From positions 1 to 36,728 of the forward strand of contig JAQBWE010000003.1 of NCBI GenBank assembly GCA_027625315.1: a DNA stretch of 36,728 nucleotides. The letters are read 5' to 3'. This DNA is from Planctomycetota bacterium. GTDB lineage: Bacteria > Planctomycetota > PLA2 > JAEUHO01. The notes beneath the pieces are model-generated. The model was not told the origin of the DNA. It searched no databases and was given only the letters and a program-made list of their open reading frames with translations. The position numbers and the translations under genes were made by a program. Positions 17,067 to 25,405 of this stretch are shown in pieces (the stretch's first letter is position 1; every line of letters begins with the position of its first letter).

Positions 17067-17157
17067 GGCGGAAGGATAGCGCACGGTTCGAATATGGAGG
17101 TCGCTCGTCCTACCCCTCCCTACCATCCGGGGCTCGCAGTCTCGGGAGCCGCACGGC

Positions 17158-18300
17158 ATGGATACGGAGCAGGTCACGCGTCGGGTCACATCCGGCCGCA
17201 AGCTGGACATCCTGCTGGGCGCCATCGAGGAAGGCCGGGAGCCCAAGCCGGACTGGATTGATCTCGAGGGCAAGTGCGATCCCGCGAGTCTCTCGGACGC
17301 GGATCTGCGGGCCGTGGTGAGCCGGATGCACGGGTGCGTCCTGCGCGGCTTTCGTGCCAACGAGGTACGGGTCAAGGGCCGCCGCAGGCTCCTTGCCTAC
17401 TGGAAGGCGCTCGCGCAGTCGGGGTTCCACGACTTCGGTGAGGATCGCTGGATGAAGCAGTACGACTCCCCGTTCATCGAGAGCTACGACTATATCTCGG
17501 CGTACCAGGAGGGTGGCATCGACGCCCTCGATCCCTACATGGTGTACTCGTCGGTGCTGGGCACTTGGGAGTACTCGGTTGAGGACTTCATCAGCACGCG
17601 GCTGGGGGAGAGCATCGGCACGATCGTTGAACCGCTCGCGGGCACGGCCGAGTTCTCCTACGCCGGGCACTTTCGTCACCCCGAGCTGAAGTACGTGATG
17701 TTTGACCTTGACCACGAGGCAAAGCAGCACGTCGAGGGCAAGCCGTGGCTGGCGGGGACGGAGCGTGCGTTTCTCATTGGCGACGCGCTCGTCGAGTCGA
17801 CCTGGGAGTCCGTACGCGCAGCCAGCGTCGGGCGCTCGCTCGCCTACATCGGCAAGCAGAGCCAGAACTTCTTCAAGGCCAAGGAGCTGCTTCAGGTCCT
17901 CGAGTGGGGAACGAGGCACGTGGACTACCTCATGCTGGAGGTGTCTGAGCCGTACCTGCTCGACGAAGAGCCGTCCATCGACGACCTCACGCGACCCGAG
18001 CAAAAGGCTGCGGGCTTCCACGTCGCGCTGGATGACGTCGACGACATCATCCCGAACCCGCTTACCAATCGATTGGACTTCTACCTGATCGCGTGGGACG
18101 AAGAGCGGCGGCGCAACCTGTTCTCCTATTGCGACTGGGTCGGCTGGCAGGCGCCCACCTTGACGGCCCTCGCCCGACTGCTCGACCTCGACGTGCGCTA
18201 CTATCACGATGCGAAGCTCGACTTCCTGCCGGTGGAGCTGGATGTCGAGACGTCTGAGGTCCGCTGCAACAACACGTTCATGCTGTTCAGCCGGCGGTAG
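17158..18300 (+). CDS. Putative SAM-dependent methyltransferase
   Basis: A 380-residue cytoplasmic protein without signal peptide or membrane segment. The centre has a Rossmann-like order resembling class I methyltransferases: IVEPLAGTAEF (about 157-166, possible motif I), an acidic strand end MFDLDHEA (about 181-188) and a later LIGDAL. The family is not one I recognise firmly, and the substrate is unknown. It is divergent from the enoyl-reductase-like gene with only 91 bases between starts, so it may be co-regulated with the fatty-acid/polyketide-like operon. GGGAG lies nine bases before the ATG. Confidence 0.5.
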   Translation: MDTEQVTRRVTSGRKLDILLGAIEEGREPKPDWIDLEGKCDPASLSDADLRAVVSRMHGCVLRGFRANEVRVKGRRRLLAYWKALAQSGFHDFGEDRWMKQYDSPFIESYDYISAYQEGGIDALDPYMVYSSVLGTWEYSVEDFISTRLGESIGTIVEPLAGTAEFSYAGHFRHPELKYVMFDLDHEAKQHVEGKPWLAGTERAFLIGDALVESTWESVRAASVGRSLAYIGKQSQNFFKAKELLQVLEWGTRHVDYLMLEVSEPYLLDEEPSIDDLTRPEQKAAGFHVALDDVDDIIPNPLTNRLDFYLIAWDEERRRNLFSYCDWVGWQAPTLTALARLLDLDVRYYHDAKLDFLPVELDVETSEVRCNNTFMLFSRR

Positions 18301-18421
18301 CGCTCTCAGCCCCGCGTGGAGCCTCGGGCTGGCGGCTCGGGCGACAGCAGGGGCAGGCGTGAATTGGTCGATAGGGCCGTAGCCGCCCCGCCCTGCGGTC
18401 GGGGAGGACTGTGAGCCGCCC

Positions 18422-19288
18422 ATGAACCACGACCCCACCCGTCACACCGCGCGCGTGCCGTTCTCGGCCCGGGCTGTCGTGCGCGGTGCCATGGCGGCCT
18501 ATGACGCCGCCGCGGAGGACATCAGTCGCACGGGCATCCGGCTGGCGGTGCTGCGCGATGTGCTGGGCCTCGCGCCGAACGCGGACCTCGCCGCCGCCGC
18601 CGCGCTTGTTCAGACGCGCATCGGCTCCCGCTTTCAGCTTGATCTCGGGCTGTCCGCTGCCGGCCATGGCCGTGTGCGCAAGGTCGTCGAACTCGTTCGT
18701 CTCGTGCTGGACGGTCCAGGGTCTGATTGGATCGGGCTCGGTTGCACGTTCGTAGAGCCGCTGACCGCTTCGGAGGCGAGTTCCCTGAACCTGCAGCTGC
18801 CCGACGACGACGAGGCCGCCGTGCGCCAGACGGGTCGCTTCGCGGATGGTGGGCGTGCCAGCCTCGATCCGCGGCTTGGTGCGGAGAAGGTGGACCGGCT
18901 GTTCGACGTGCCGGCTGCGACGGCCACGAGTGACCGGACGCCGGACCGAGAGCTCGGTGCCCTACTGCGTCCCAGCGGCGGCGCTTCCGGCGAACCACTC
19001 GTAGGTCAGGTGGCTGACCTGACGGAAGCCAGTGTGCGTCTGGCTGTTCCGGATGCGCTCCGCGAGGCGTGGGGGGGCGGCGGCGGCTGCGTCCCTGATG
19101 TGGCGACGCAATTGCACGCGCGCTTTGGGGACTGGCCCGAACTTGAGCTGTTGGACGCTCGGCAGCGGCTCTGGCATGGCCCTGTGCGCCTAGCGGGCTT
19201 GGAGTTAGGGCCCGACGGGAGCCTCATGCTCAGGTTCGTATTCTCGCGGCGGTTGCCGCCAGTCCTGCTCGAGCGCCTCTGCGCGTAG
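18422..19288 (+). CDS. PilZ-domain protein (possible c-di-GMP binder)
   Basis: A 288-residue protein. The N-terminus shows the PilZ signature: RHTAR (RxxxR) at about residues 7-11 and DISRTGIRL (DxSxxG) at about 37-45, which together bind cyclic di-GMP in this family. A second, degenerate PilZ-like half may lie in the C-terminal part (GQVADLTEASVRLAV), where the RxxxR is not evident. No signal peptide or membrane segment is visible. It probably acts as a c-di-GMP receptor, partner unknown. The 120-base gap before it holds no clear gene. Confidence 0.72.
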   Translation: MNHDPTRHTARVPFSARAVVRGAMAAYDAAAEDISRTGIRLAVLRDVLGLAPNADLAAAAALVQTRIGSRFQLDLGLSAAGHGRVRKVVELVRLVLDGPGSDWIGLGCTFVEPLTASEASSLNLQLPDDDEAAVRQTGRFADGGRASLDPRLGAEKVDRLFDVPAATATSDRTPDRELGALLRPSGGASGEPLVGQVADLTEASVRLAVPDALREAWGGGGGCVPDVATQLHARFGDWPELELLDARQRLWHGPVRLAGLELGPDGSLMLRFVFSRRLPPVLLERLCA

Positions 19289-19326
19289 GCGTCCGGAAGC
19301 ACGCCCAGCCTGCCGCGATCCTGAGG

Positions 19327-20094
19327 CTACTTCTTGCGGGCGGCGGCTTTCTTCTTGGGAGCCGCCTTCTTCTTCGTTGCGGCCTTCTTCGTTGCGGCCT
19401 TCTTCTTGGTCGCAGCGTTCTTCTTCGGGGCCTTGCTCTTCCCCGTCTTGCCGCTGGCGGCCTCGGATACTGCCTCTACCTCCGCGACGGCAGCCTTCTT
19501 GGGCTTCTTCTTGGGAGGGCTCGCCTTCGGCTGGAACTGGTTGCGCAGTTGCTTGTTGCGGCGCCGGGTCGCGTCACGCAGAGCCTTATCGCTGGCCTCA
19601 GCGGCGGCGAGCGCCTCCGCAGAGGGCTGCGTGGCCGCCTCCTTGGGCATGGGCATGGTGTCCCCGTGGTCCAGCGCTGTGATGGCGCGCCCAAGGCGCT
19701 CATCCCAGCCCGCGATCTCAGTAGCGCGCGCATGGGGCCAGGACCGCTCCCGAAGCTGCCGGGAGAGCATCTCAAGGACGGTCAGCTGGTGGCGCAGGGT
19801 CATCCCCGGGATGGTGGCGGCCGGAATGTCAGGCCAGATGCCTGGGTTGCGGGCGGGCGGGACGTCGGGCGGGTAGGGGTCCCCGTAGCCCGGCAGCATG
19901 GGCATGCAGAACGCGTTGTAGGCGGCTTGGCAGCGCCGACACCACTCCTCGCGCTCACTGCCTGAGTGGAACCCCAGCTGGCGCATCTCGCGGCAGATCC
20001 AGACGAGGTAGTCCAAAACGGACCGGATCGTCCGGTCCGGTCGGGCCGTTGAAGTCATTTCGGGCCAAGGTTGCGTGCGCATCGCGGCGTCCAT
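19327..20094 (-). CDS. Hypothetical protein with histone-H1-like Lys/Ala tail
   Basis: About 255 residues. The N-terminal two thirds is a helical, Trp- and Cys-containing domain I do not recognise (LDYLVWICREMRQLGF). The last 65 residues are almost only Lys, Ala, Thr and Pro (KKAATKKAATKKKAA), like bacterial H1-type nucleoid proteins and AlgP-type tails, so nonspecific DNA or RNA binding is likely. The track start at 20139 is a TTG; I prefer the ATG at 20094 directly after GGGAGGAA, or the ATG at 20082. The tail comes from imperfect nucleotide repeats. Confidence 0.65.
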   Translation of the reverse strand: MDAAMRTQPWPEMTSTARPDRTIRSVLDYLVWICREMRQLGFHSGSEREEWCRRCQAAYNAFCMPMLPGYGDPYPPDVPPARNPGIWPDIPAATIPGMTLRHQLTVLEMLSRQLRERSWPHARATEIAGWDERLGRAITALDHGDTMPMPKEAATQPSAEALAAAEASDKALRDATRRRNKQLRNQFQPKASPPKKKPKKAAVAEVEAVSEAASGKTGKSKAPKKNAATKKKAATKKAATKKKAAPKKKAAARKK

Positions 20095-20176
20095 TTCCTC
20101 CCGGGGCGGCAGGATGTGCAATCGCGGGGCGAATTGCAAGGTCTGGATTGCCGTCGCCCAGCGAGCCCAAGCCCTT

Positions 20177-20223
20177 GGGGGGTGGGGGGTTGCGTCGCCG
20201 GGGCGGATGGGCAGGCCGGGGGG
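20177..20223 (+). other. G-run cluster, possible G-quadruplex
   Basis: Five runs of three to six G fall within 47 bases on the plus strand (two GGGGGG, one GGGG, one GGG, one GGGGGG). They lie in the gap between two divergent genes. Such runs can fold as a quadruplex, but in DNA this GC-rich they may be chance. No other gene or clear promoter is visible in the 20095-20320 gap. Confidence 0.35.
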
Positions 20224-20320
20224 TGGCCGCGAAGTGGGCGCGAGGAGTCTGCGGGGCTATGGTGCCGTGGTCCCCCGGGGTCCGCGTTACCGGCCCCATC
20301 CTCCTTAGGTGTCGAGTGTC

Positions 20321-21004
20321 ATGAGCCAGCTTCCTTTTACGGGCCCTAGTGGGTCCGTCAGCCCGGCCGAGAACGAGGTGCCCCTGTTGGAGGGCGTCCC
20401 CGGACGGGGCGCACTCGGAGAGCCGGCCAGCGAGCCCGTCCAGCCCGACGCGGGCTCGGCCCCGGAGGCCTCCGTGCGAGTGCACCTGGCCGTGGGCGGC
20501 GTGGGGTTGCGCTTCGCGGGGCGTCGCACGTTCTTCGACCGCCATGTGGGTCCGCTGATCGAAGCGGCTTACCGGCGCGCCGGCGGTCTCCCGACCGACG
20601 CGGAGCAGTGCCCGGCGGCCGACCCTCTGCAGGCAGCGGCCTCGCCCGCGGGGCTCGGATCGGTAGTGCCTTCACCGGTGGTGCCCGAGCTGCCGACGTT
20701 CAAGCCCAGCGCCCCGGCTCGTTTCCAGCAGTACGCCGGGCAGGTGGGCGCCAACGCCGGGACCGTCGACCAGCGCATCATGGCGTTCGCGTTCTATCTG
20801 TGGAACTACGAGCGCGAGGACACGTTCGATTCGGACGCGATCGTCGCGTTCTTCCGGACCGTGCACGAGGAGCCGCCCGAGAACTTGCCGGAGCTCCTGC
20901 AGGGGCTGTGTGACAGCAAGCGCTGGCTGGAGCCCGCCGGTGCCGCCTGGCGCATGACGACCAAGGGCGTCAACTACGTCAAGAATCGCCTACTGGGCGA
21001 GTGA
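20321..21004 (+). CDS. Hypothetical protein with C-terminal winged-helix-like domain
   Basis: A 227-residue protein using the ATG at 20321; the track start at 20309 is a GTG four codons earlier. The N-terminus is Pro/Gly/Glu-rich and probably disordered. A short strand-rich segment (VRVHLAVGGVGLRF) lies near residue 55. The last 80 residues look like a winged-helix fold: helices from QRIMAFAFYLWNYERED, DAIVAFFRTV, LPELLQGLCDSKRWL, then WRMTTKGVNYV. The job is unknown; DNA or protein binding is likely from fold only. It converges on rplC across the 32-bp repeat. Confidence 0.6.
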   Translation: MSQLPFTGPSGSVSPAENEVPLLEGVPGRGALGEPASEPVQPDAGSAPEASVRVHLAVGGVGLRFAGRRTFFDRHVGPLIEAAYRRAGGLPTDAEQCPAADPLQAAASPAGLGSVVPSPVVPELPTFKPSAPARFQQYAGQVGANAGTVDQRIMAFAFYLWNYEREDTFDSDAIVAFFRTVHEEPPENLPELLQGLCDSKRWLEPAGAAWRMTTKGVNYVKNRLLGE

Positions 21005-21029
21005 TGCGCTCCCGCCCTTGGCGGTGGCT

Positions 21030-21110
21030 GCCCGCCCTGGGCGGCAAGTCAAGTAGAGTCAGCCCGCCCTGGGCGGCAAGTCAAGTAGAGTCAGCCCGCC
21101 CTGGGCGGCA
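21030..21110. repeat. 32-bp tandem repeat with internal hairpin, between convergent genes
   Basis: Two identical 32-bp units (21030-21061 and 21062-21093) are followed by a partial third (21094-21110); a diverged half-copy precedes them (21011-21024). Each unit holds the inverted repeat CCGCC-CTG-GGCGG and the spacer AAGTCAAGTAGAGTCA. The array fills the gap between the convergent 20321-21004 gene and rplC. It may act as a bidirectional terminator or mRNA stabiliser; no T-tract follows. Confidence 0.8.
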
Positions 21111-21123
21111 GGCAGATATCGCG

Positions 21124-21783
21124 TCAGCTCTTCTTGGCCTTCTTCTTGGCCTCGCGGATCAGCACCAGGCCGCCGTTCGGGCCGGGCATGGCACCCTTGA
21201 CGTAGAGCAAGCCGCGCTCCGCGTCGACGCGCAAGATCTTGAGGTTCTGGACCGTTGTGCGCGTGTTGCCGTGCTGGCCACCCATGCGCGTGCCAGGCAG
21301 CGTGTGCTGCGGCTTGCGCGAGCCGATCGAGCCGGCGTGGCGATAGAAGAAGTGCGCGCCGTGCGACTCCTTGAGCGTCTTGAACTTGTGGCGCTTGATG
21401 ACGCCCGTGAACCCGCGACCCTTCATGGTGGCGATCACGTCAACGAAATCGCCCTCAGCAAAGATGTCGCACGTGATCTTGTCACCAACGGCCGGGGTGT
21501 CGTCGCCGGCCTCGTAGAGCCGGATCTCGCGCACGTGGCGGAAGTTGGTGCCGCCCGACTTCTTGAAGTGACCCTGCATCGGCTGCGTGACGAGTTTCTC
21601 ACGCTTCTCTTCGTAGCCGATCTGGATGGCGTCGTAGCCCTCATCCGCAGCCGTCTTGCGCTGCAGGACGGTGCAGGGGCCAGCCTCGACCACGGTGCAG
21701 GCGACGGCGTCGCCGTCTTCCTGGAACACGCGGGTCATCCCGACCTTCTTGCCGAGGATGCCGCGCTTGACGATTGCCGCCAT
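21124..21783 (-). CDS. rplC: 50S ribosomal protein L3
   Basis: A 219-residue protein matching bacterial L3. Marks are the start MAAIVKRGILGKKVGMTRVF, the KGRGFTGVIKRHKF region, and the loop near the peptidyl-transferase centre PGTRMGGQHGNTRTTVQNL, whose Gln is the usual methylation site. I use the ATG at 21783 with GGAG six bases upstream; the track start four codons earlier lacks support. In most bacteria rplC lies between rpsJ and rplD in the S10 operon. Here it stands alone, with a convergent unrelated gene downstream and a divergent membrane protein upstream. A strong promoter-like sequence lies ahead of it. Confidence 0.96.
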   Translation of the reverse strand: MAAIVKRGILGKKVGMTRVFQEDGDAVACTVVEAGPCTVLQRKTAADEGYDAIQIGYEEKREKLVTQPMQGHFKKSGGTNFRHVREIRLYEAGDDTPAVGDKITCDIFAEGDFVDVIATMKGRGFTGVIKRHKFKTLKESHGAHFFYRHAGSIGSRKPQHTLPGTRMGGQHGNTRTTVQNLKILRVDAERGLLYVKGAMPGPNGGLVLIREAKKKAKKS

Positions 21784-21858
21784 GGGAGTCTCCAAATGGA
21801 TGGGACGTCGCGTGCCGTAGGGCCGGAGTGGTCCCGAGAAATTGTGGCGAAGGGGCGA

Positions 21859-21886
21859 ACAATAGGGCCCCGCCGGCCAGGGTCAA
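21859..21886 (-). promoter_or_regulatory. Sigma-70-type promoter candidate for rplC
   Basis: On the minus strand TTGACC (21886-21881) and TATTGT (21864-21859) are 16 bases apart, about 75 bases before the rplC start. Five of six -35 and four of six -10 bases match consensus, which is notable in DNA this GC-rich. Confidence 0.55.
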
Positions 21887-21966
21887 GCCCGGCGCAGGCC
21901 CCCTGGAACCGTCTGGAGCGCCCAGCGGGGCGGAACAACCAGCCCCCTGCGAGCGTAGTTCCGGCA

Positions 21967-22461
21967 GTGAGCACACACCCCAACCGGCCTGAGTCCGCCC
22001 GCAGACACACGCATGCTCGTGGCGCAGCCGCGAATGGTCAACCGGCCGACTTACAGGCCTCCGAGCAGGGCGTGGCGGCTTGGTTCGGGCGGCTAGAGCG
22101 CGTGCAAGCCCCCACGGGCCTGCGGGCTCGTGTCCTTGCTCAAGGCCCGCTCGCAGGGGCCGAGCAGGCCTCAGGGTCGCGTCTTGGCAGCAGGCTCCGT
22201 CTGCTGAGCGACAGGGTGCCCTTTGGCGCCTGGGGGCTGGCCAGTGCGGCTGCGCTCCTGCTCGCCTTGGGCGCTGCCGTGACCCTGGAACTCACGGAGA
22301 CACCCGGGAGCGCGTCGGCACCGATCAGCGCTGATTTGCGGCCCCTGGCCGGTGACTACTCAATCACCGAGGATGCCACCTTGGCGCTGTACCACGGCGT
22401 CGAGACCTTCGATGAGGTCGGGCTCGCGCCCGGTGAGCTGATCGCGGACTGGGGTCGCTAG
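21967..22461 (+). CDS. Single-pass membrane protein, anti-sigma-factor-like
   Basis: The track ORF 21001-22461 is mostly an antisense shadow of rplC. Only the 3' part looks coding. The GTG at 21967 gives 164 residues. Residues 30-60 (EQGVAAWFGRLERVQAPTGLRARVLA) resemble the cytoplasmic segment before the membrane helix in anti-sigma-like proteins. One membrane helix follows at about 87-107, then a periplasmic tail of 57 residues. It precedes an RseB/MucB-like gene, the usual partner of an RseA-type anti-sigma factor. No zinc anti-sigma motif and no sigma factor gene are visible in the window. The start codon is uncertain. Confidence 0.5.
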   Translation: MSTHPNRPESARRHTHARGAAANGQPADLQASEQGVAAWFGRLERVQAPTGLRARVLAQGPLAGAEQASGSRLGSRLRLLSDRVPFGAWGLASAAALLLALGAAVTLELTETPGSASAPISADLRPLAGDYSITEDATLALYHGVETFDEVGLAPGELIADWGR

Positions 22462-22591
22462 CCCGCGCGTAGCCTCCGTCCGTCCGAAGGACGAGAACTC
22501 CGCCCAAGCCGCGCACCTCGGGGCTACCCTCGCAGTGGGACGCATGGCGCCCTGCCGCGCGTTTCCCACTCCGATTGAGGATCTCCGCCCC

Positions 22592-23857
22592 ATGAACCGC
22601 TCCTGTTCGCAGGGTCGCCATCGCCCGCCGGTCCGCGTAGGCTCTGCGGCCTCTGGACAGGCTGCTGGTGCGATCCTGTTCGCCTGCGTGCTCGCGGCGA
22701 TCGCCGTGGGGGGCTGGCTCTGGCTGACCGACCGTGAGGCACGGCTGGAAGCCGGGGCGGTACACGGCGCGACACCGCAGCCCGGCCGCGCCGACAAGTG
22801 GACAAGTCAGCTTGGCCGGTTCCTGGAGCAGGGCCCGGAGCCGGGCAGCTGGCAGACGCGCTCGTTGTCGTGCCTCTACACGCACTACCTCGCACCGCAT
22901 CCGCGCAAGCCGGACGTCGTGTTGATCGCCCAGGTCGGGCCGGAGGGCAGCGCACCGCCGCGCGCGGTCTCGCGCTGGCTGGTGCCGCGCTTCTTCTTCC
23001 GGGCACCCGCGCACCTGTTCTTCAGCAACTACGTGCGCACCGAGGGGCCGATCTCAGAAGAGATCGACGACGGCACGCGCTGCTGGCGTGTGCACTGGGG
23101 GCCGCGGGATCAAGTGGAGGGTCTGACGGAGCGCATCGTCTGGTTCGCCCAGGTGGGTGGCGAAGTCGTCCAGGTCGAGGACCGAGCCCGCAACGGCCAA
23201 GTGATTCGTAGCGTGCGTCGCCTGGCGCGCGACACGGGTTCCTGGGACCCGGCTGAGTTCGATCCAGCCACGCTGGAGCACATCGAGAGCGAGCCGCCGG
23301 ATCCGAGCGTCGACCCGGAGCGCACGCTGGCTGACCTGGCGACGAAGGCCTCGTTTGACGTGTACGCCCCGCGCTATCTCCCGCCCGGCTTCGTGCTCGT
23401 ACGCTCGACCTTCGACGTTCGCGATGCCGCGACGATGCCCGCCAGCGCCAACCCGGCTTCGCCCGAGCGCGCGACGGCACCGGTCCAGTTGCTCTCGCAG
23501 CTCTATAGCGACGGGCTGGGGCTCATCTCGGTCGGTGTGGCGCTCACGCGCGACATGGATGCGATCGAGAGCCTCACGGATGGCATGACCGAACTCAATA
23601 GCCCTACGCCTTGTCCCGGCCTGCCGGCGGAGCCGCGGGACGTGCGTCACGAAGGCGCCACAGTGCGCATGCGGACTGACAGCTGTCGGACCGTCCTGCG
23701 GCGCGACGACCTCACCGGCGTTAGCGTGACGATCATCGGGCGCAACGAGATTGGCCCGGATGAGTACCTGCGCATGATGGCCAGCCTCCAGCGCTTGGCT
23801 CGCGGGGACGGCGGCGCGCGAAAATCCGGTGGTGACCGGAAGGGAACGGACCGATGA
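22592..23857 (+). CDS. RseB/MucB-like periplasmic regulator, membrane anchored
   Basis: A 421-residue protein; the ATG at 22592 is preferred. A membrane anchor lies at about residues 26-45, and the rest should be periplasmic. The C-terminal part has the MucB/RseB-type strand pattern (YAPRYLPPGFVLVRSTF, later LYSDGLGLISVGVAL). The N-terminal half fits a LolA/RseB-like sheet (THYLAPHPRKPDVVLIAQV, IVWFAQVGGEVVQVEDRARNG). RseB proteins bind anti-sigma factors and sense lipoprotein or LPS stress; the lipoprotein exporter genes just downstream fit that theme. The role is inferred. Confidence 0.6.
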   Translation: MNRSCSQGRHRPPVRVGSAASGQAAGAILFACVLAAIAVGGWLWLTDREARLEAGAVHGATPQPGRADKWTSQLGRFLEQGPEPGSWQTRSLSCLYTHYLAPHPRKPDVVLIAQVGPEGSAPPRAVSRWLVPRFFFRAPAHLFFSNYVRTEGPISEEIDDGTRCWRVHWGPRDQVEGLTERIVWFAQVGGEVVQVEDRARNGQVIRSVRRLARDTGSWDPAEFDPATLEHIESEPPDPSVDPERTLADLATKASFDVYAPRYLPPGFVLVRSTFDVRDAATMPASANPASPERATAPVQLLSQLYSDGLGLISVGVALTRDMDAIESLTDGMTELNSPTPCPGLPAEPRDVRHEGATVRMRTDSCRTVLRRDDLTGVSVTIIGRNEIGPDEYLRMMASLQRLARGDGGARKSGGDRKGTDR

Positions 23858-23959
23858 CCCTTCGAGGGTAGAGAATGCTGTCGTGGTGCAACGTGTGCGG
23901 TGATCCGCCTGCGGCGCACAGCCCGCCGACCTGCCCAATCAGAACCCCGGAAGCCAGAC

Positions 23960-25405
23960 GTGTACCGCCTGTTTCTCGCCCTCCGCTATCTGCGCAGCCG
24001 CCTGGTGAATCTGATCTCCGTGGGCGGGGTCATGGCCGGCGTGGCCGTTTTGATCATCGTCATGTGCATCATGGACGGCTTCCAGGCGCGGGTACGCAAG
24101 CACGTCCGGGGCAGCCTCAGCCACATCATCTTGACGCCGACGACGGGCCAGCAAGCGCCGCCGACCTTTGCCCGCCTCGAGCAGGCGCTGAAGGCGGGGG
24201 AGAGCCACGTGGTCGCCGCGGCGCCGCAGATCCGCTACCCGATCTTCTACGAGTACCAGACGCAGCGGCAGGTCGCGTACGGCGGTGACGGCTTCACTTG
24301 GTGGCAGATGGAGGCGGTCGGGGTCGACTGGGAGGCTGAGCGACGCGTCTCGGAGCTCGCCGATGGCCTGCTGGCCTGTCGCGACCCTGAGCGACCGTTC
24401 TTCGTGAGCCGCGAGGCCGAGGCGCGCGGCAAGACGACCCTGCTTGTGAGCCGGACGTTTGTCGAGCGGTTTGCGCTGACGCCATACGACGACAACGGCG
24501 CAGCGCGCTATCCGTATGGCGCGATGCGGGACGACCGAACCGGGGCCCGGCTGGAAGACGACGCGACCATTCGCGAACGAGCTGAGACGCTCATCGGCCA
24601 GGAACTGCAGCTGCTCTACGGGACGGCCCTCAAGGATGAAGCCGGCAATCCGCGCTTTGATCCGAGCACGCCCATTGCCTTGATCGCCGGCGTCTACGAC
24701 AGCGGGGACTCCCTGGAGGACCTCAAGACGGTGTTCATGGACATCGAGCAGGTGCGCGGGATGTTGCCGCACCGCCTCGACCATTCGACGAATCCGCCCG
24801 GACGGCACCCCCCGGCTGAGTACCTTCAGGTGAACGTCCGGCTTGATGACTTCGAGCATGCGGATCTCGTAAGAGGACGGCTCGAAGAACGTCTTGGCCA
24901 CGCCTTCATCGTCGAGACGTGGGAGGACCAGAAGGCGGACTTCCTCCGCGCGGTCGAGCAGGAGAAGGTTCTGCTCGTGATCGTGCTCTCGTTCATCGTC
25001 ATGCTGAGCGGCTTCATCATTCTTGCGACCCTGACGCTCACGGTGGTCGAGAAGACGCGCGACATCGGCATCGTGGCTGCGCTGGGTGCAAGCCGAACGG
25101 GTATCCTGTCGATCTTCCTGTTCAACGGGTTGCTGATCGGGATTCTTGGATCGCTGCTGGGCCTGGGGCTCGGTGCGTGGTTCACGGCGAACGTGGACGT
25201 CGTGAAGGACTTTCTGCACGACTGGTTCGGCATCGACATCTTCCCGCCCAACATCTACCACTTCCGCTCGATCCCCACGGTGTGGCATTGGCCGTCCGTG
25301 CTCAAGGTCATGGGAGGCAGCGTGCTCATGTCGTTCGTCGCAGGGCTGCTGCCGGCGATGCGCGCGGCGCGACTCGACCCCATTAAGTCGTTGCGCTATG
25401 AGTGA
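23960..25405 (+). CDS. Lipoprotein-releasing ABC transporter permease, LolC/LolE family
   Basis: A 481-residue inner-membrane permease that, with LolD, extracts outer-membrane lipoproteins for LolA. I use the GTG at 23960 (VYRLFLALRYLRSR, the family start) with GGAAG six bases ahead; the track start is 20 codons earlier. A first membrane helix lies at about 17-40, a large periplasmic domain follows, and three C-terminal helices form the FtsX-type domain with the coupling segment TRDIGIVAALGAS and the end ARLDPIKSLRYE. It is longer than E. coli LolC (about 400). Only one permease gene is present, so it may work as a homodimer. Confidence 0.88.
   Translation: MYRLFLALRYLRSRLVNLISVGGVMAGVAVLIIVMCIMDGFQARVRKHVRGSLSHIILTPTTGQQAPPTFARLEQALKAGESHVVAAAPQIRYPIFYEYQTQRQVAYGGDGFTWWQMEAVGVDWEAERRVSELADGLLACRDPERPFFVSREAEARGKTTLLVSRTFVERFALTPYDDNGAARYPYGAMRDDRTGARLEDDATIRERAETLIGQELQLLYGTALKDEAGNPRFDPSTPIALIAGVYDSGDSLEDLKTVFMDIEQVRGMLPHRLDHSTNPPGRHPPAEYLQVNVRLDDFEHADLVRGRLEERLGHAFIVETWEDQKADFLRAVEQEKVLLVIVLSFIVMLSGFIILATLTLTVVEKTRDIGIVAALGASRTGILSIFLFNGLLIGILGSLLGLGLGAWFTANVDVVKDFLHDWFGIDIFPPNIYHFRSIPTVWHWPSVLKVMGGSVLMSFVAGLLPAMRAARLDPIKSLRYE

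Noticed and set aside
18301-18421. Short inverted repeat AGCCC/GGGCT as a terminator
   Set aside because: Only five base pairs with a long loop and no T-tract; too weak in GC-rich DNA.
21001-22461. A 486-codon plus-strand ORF
   Set aside because: Its first two thirds are antisense to rplC, which is certain. Only the part from 21967 is kept.
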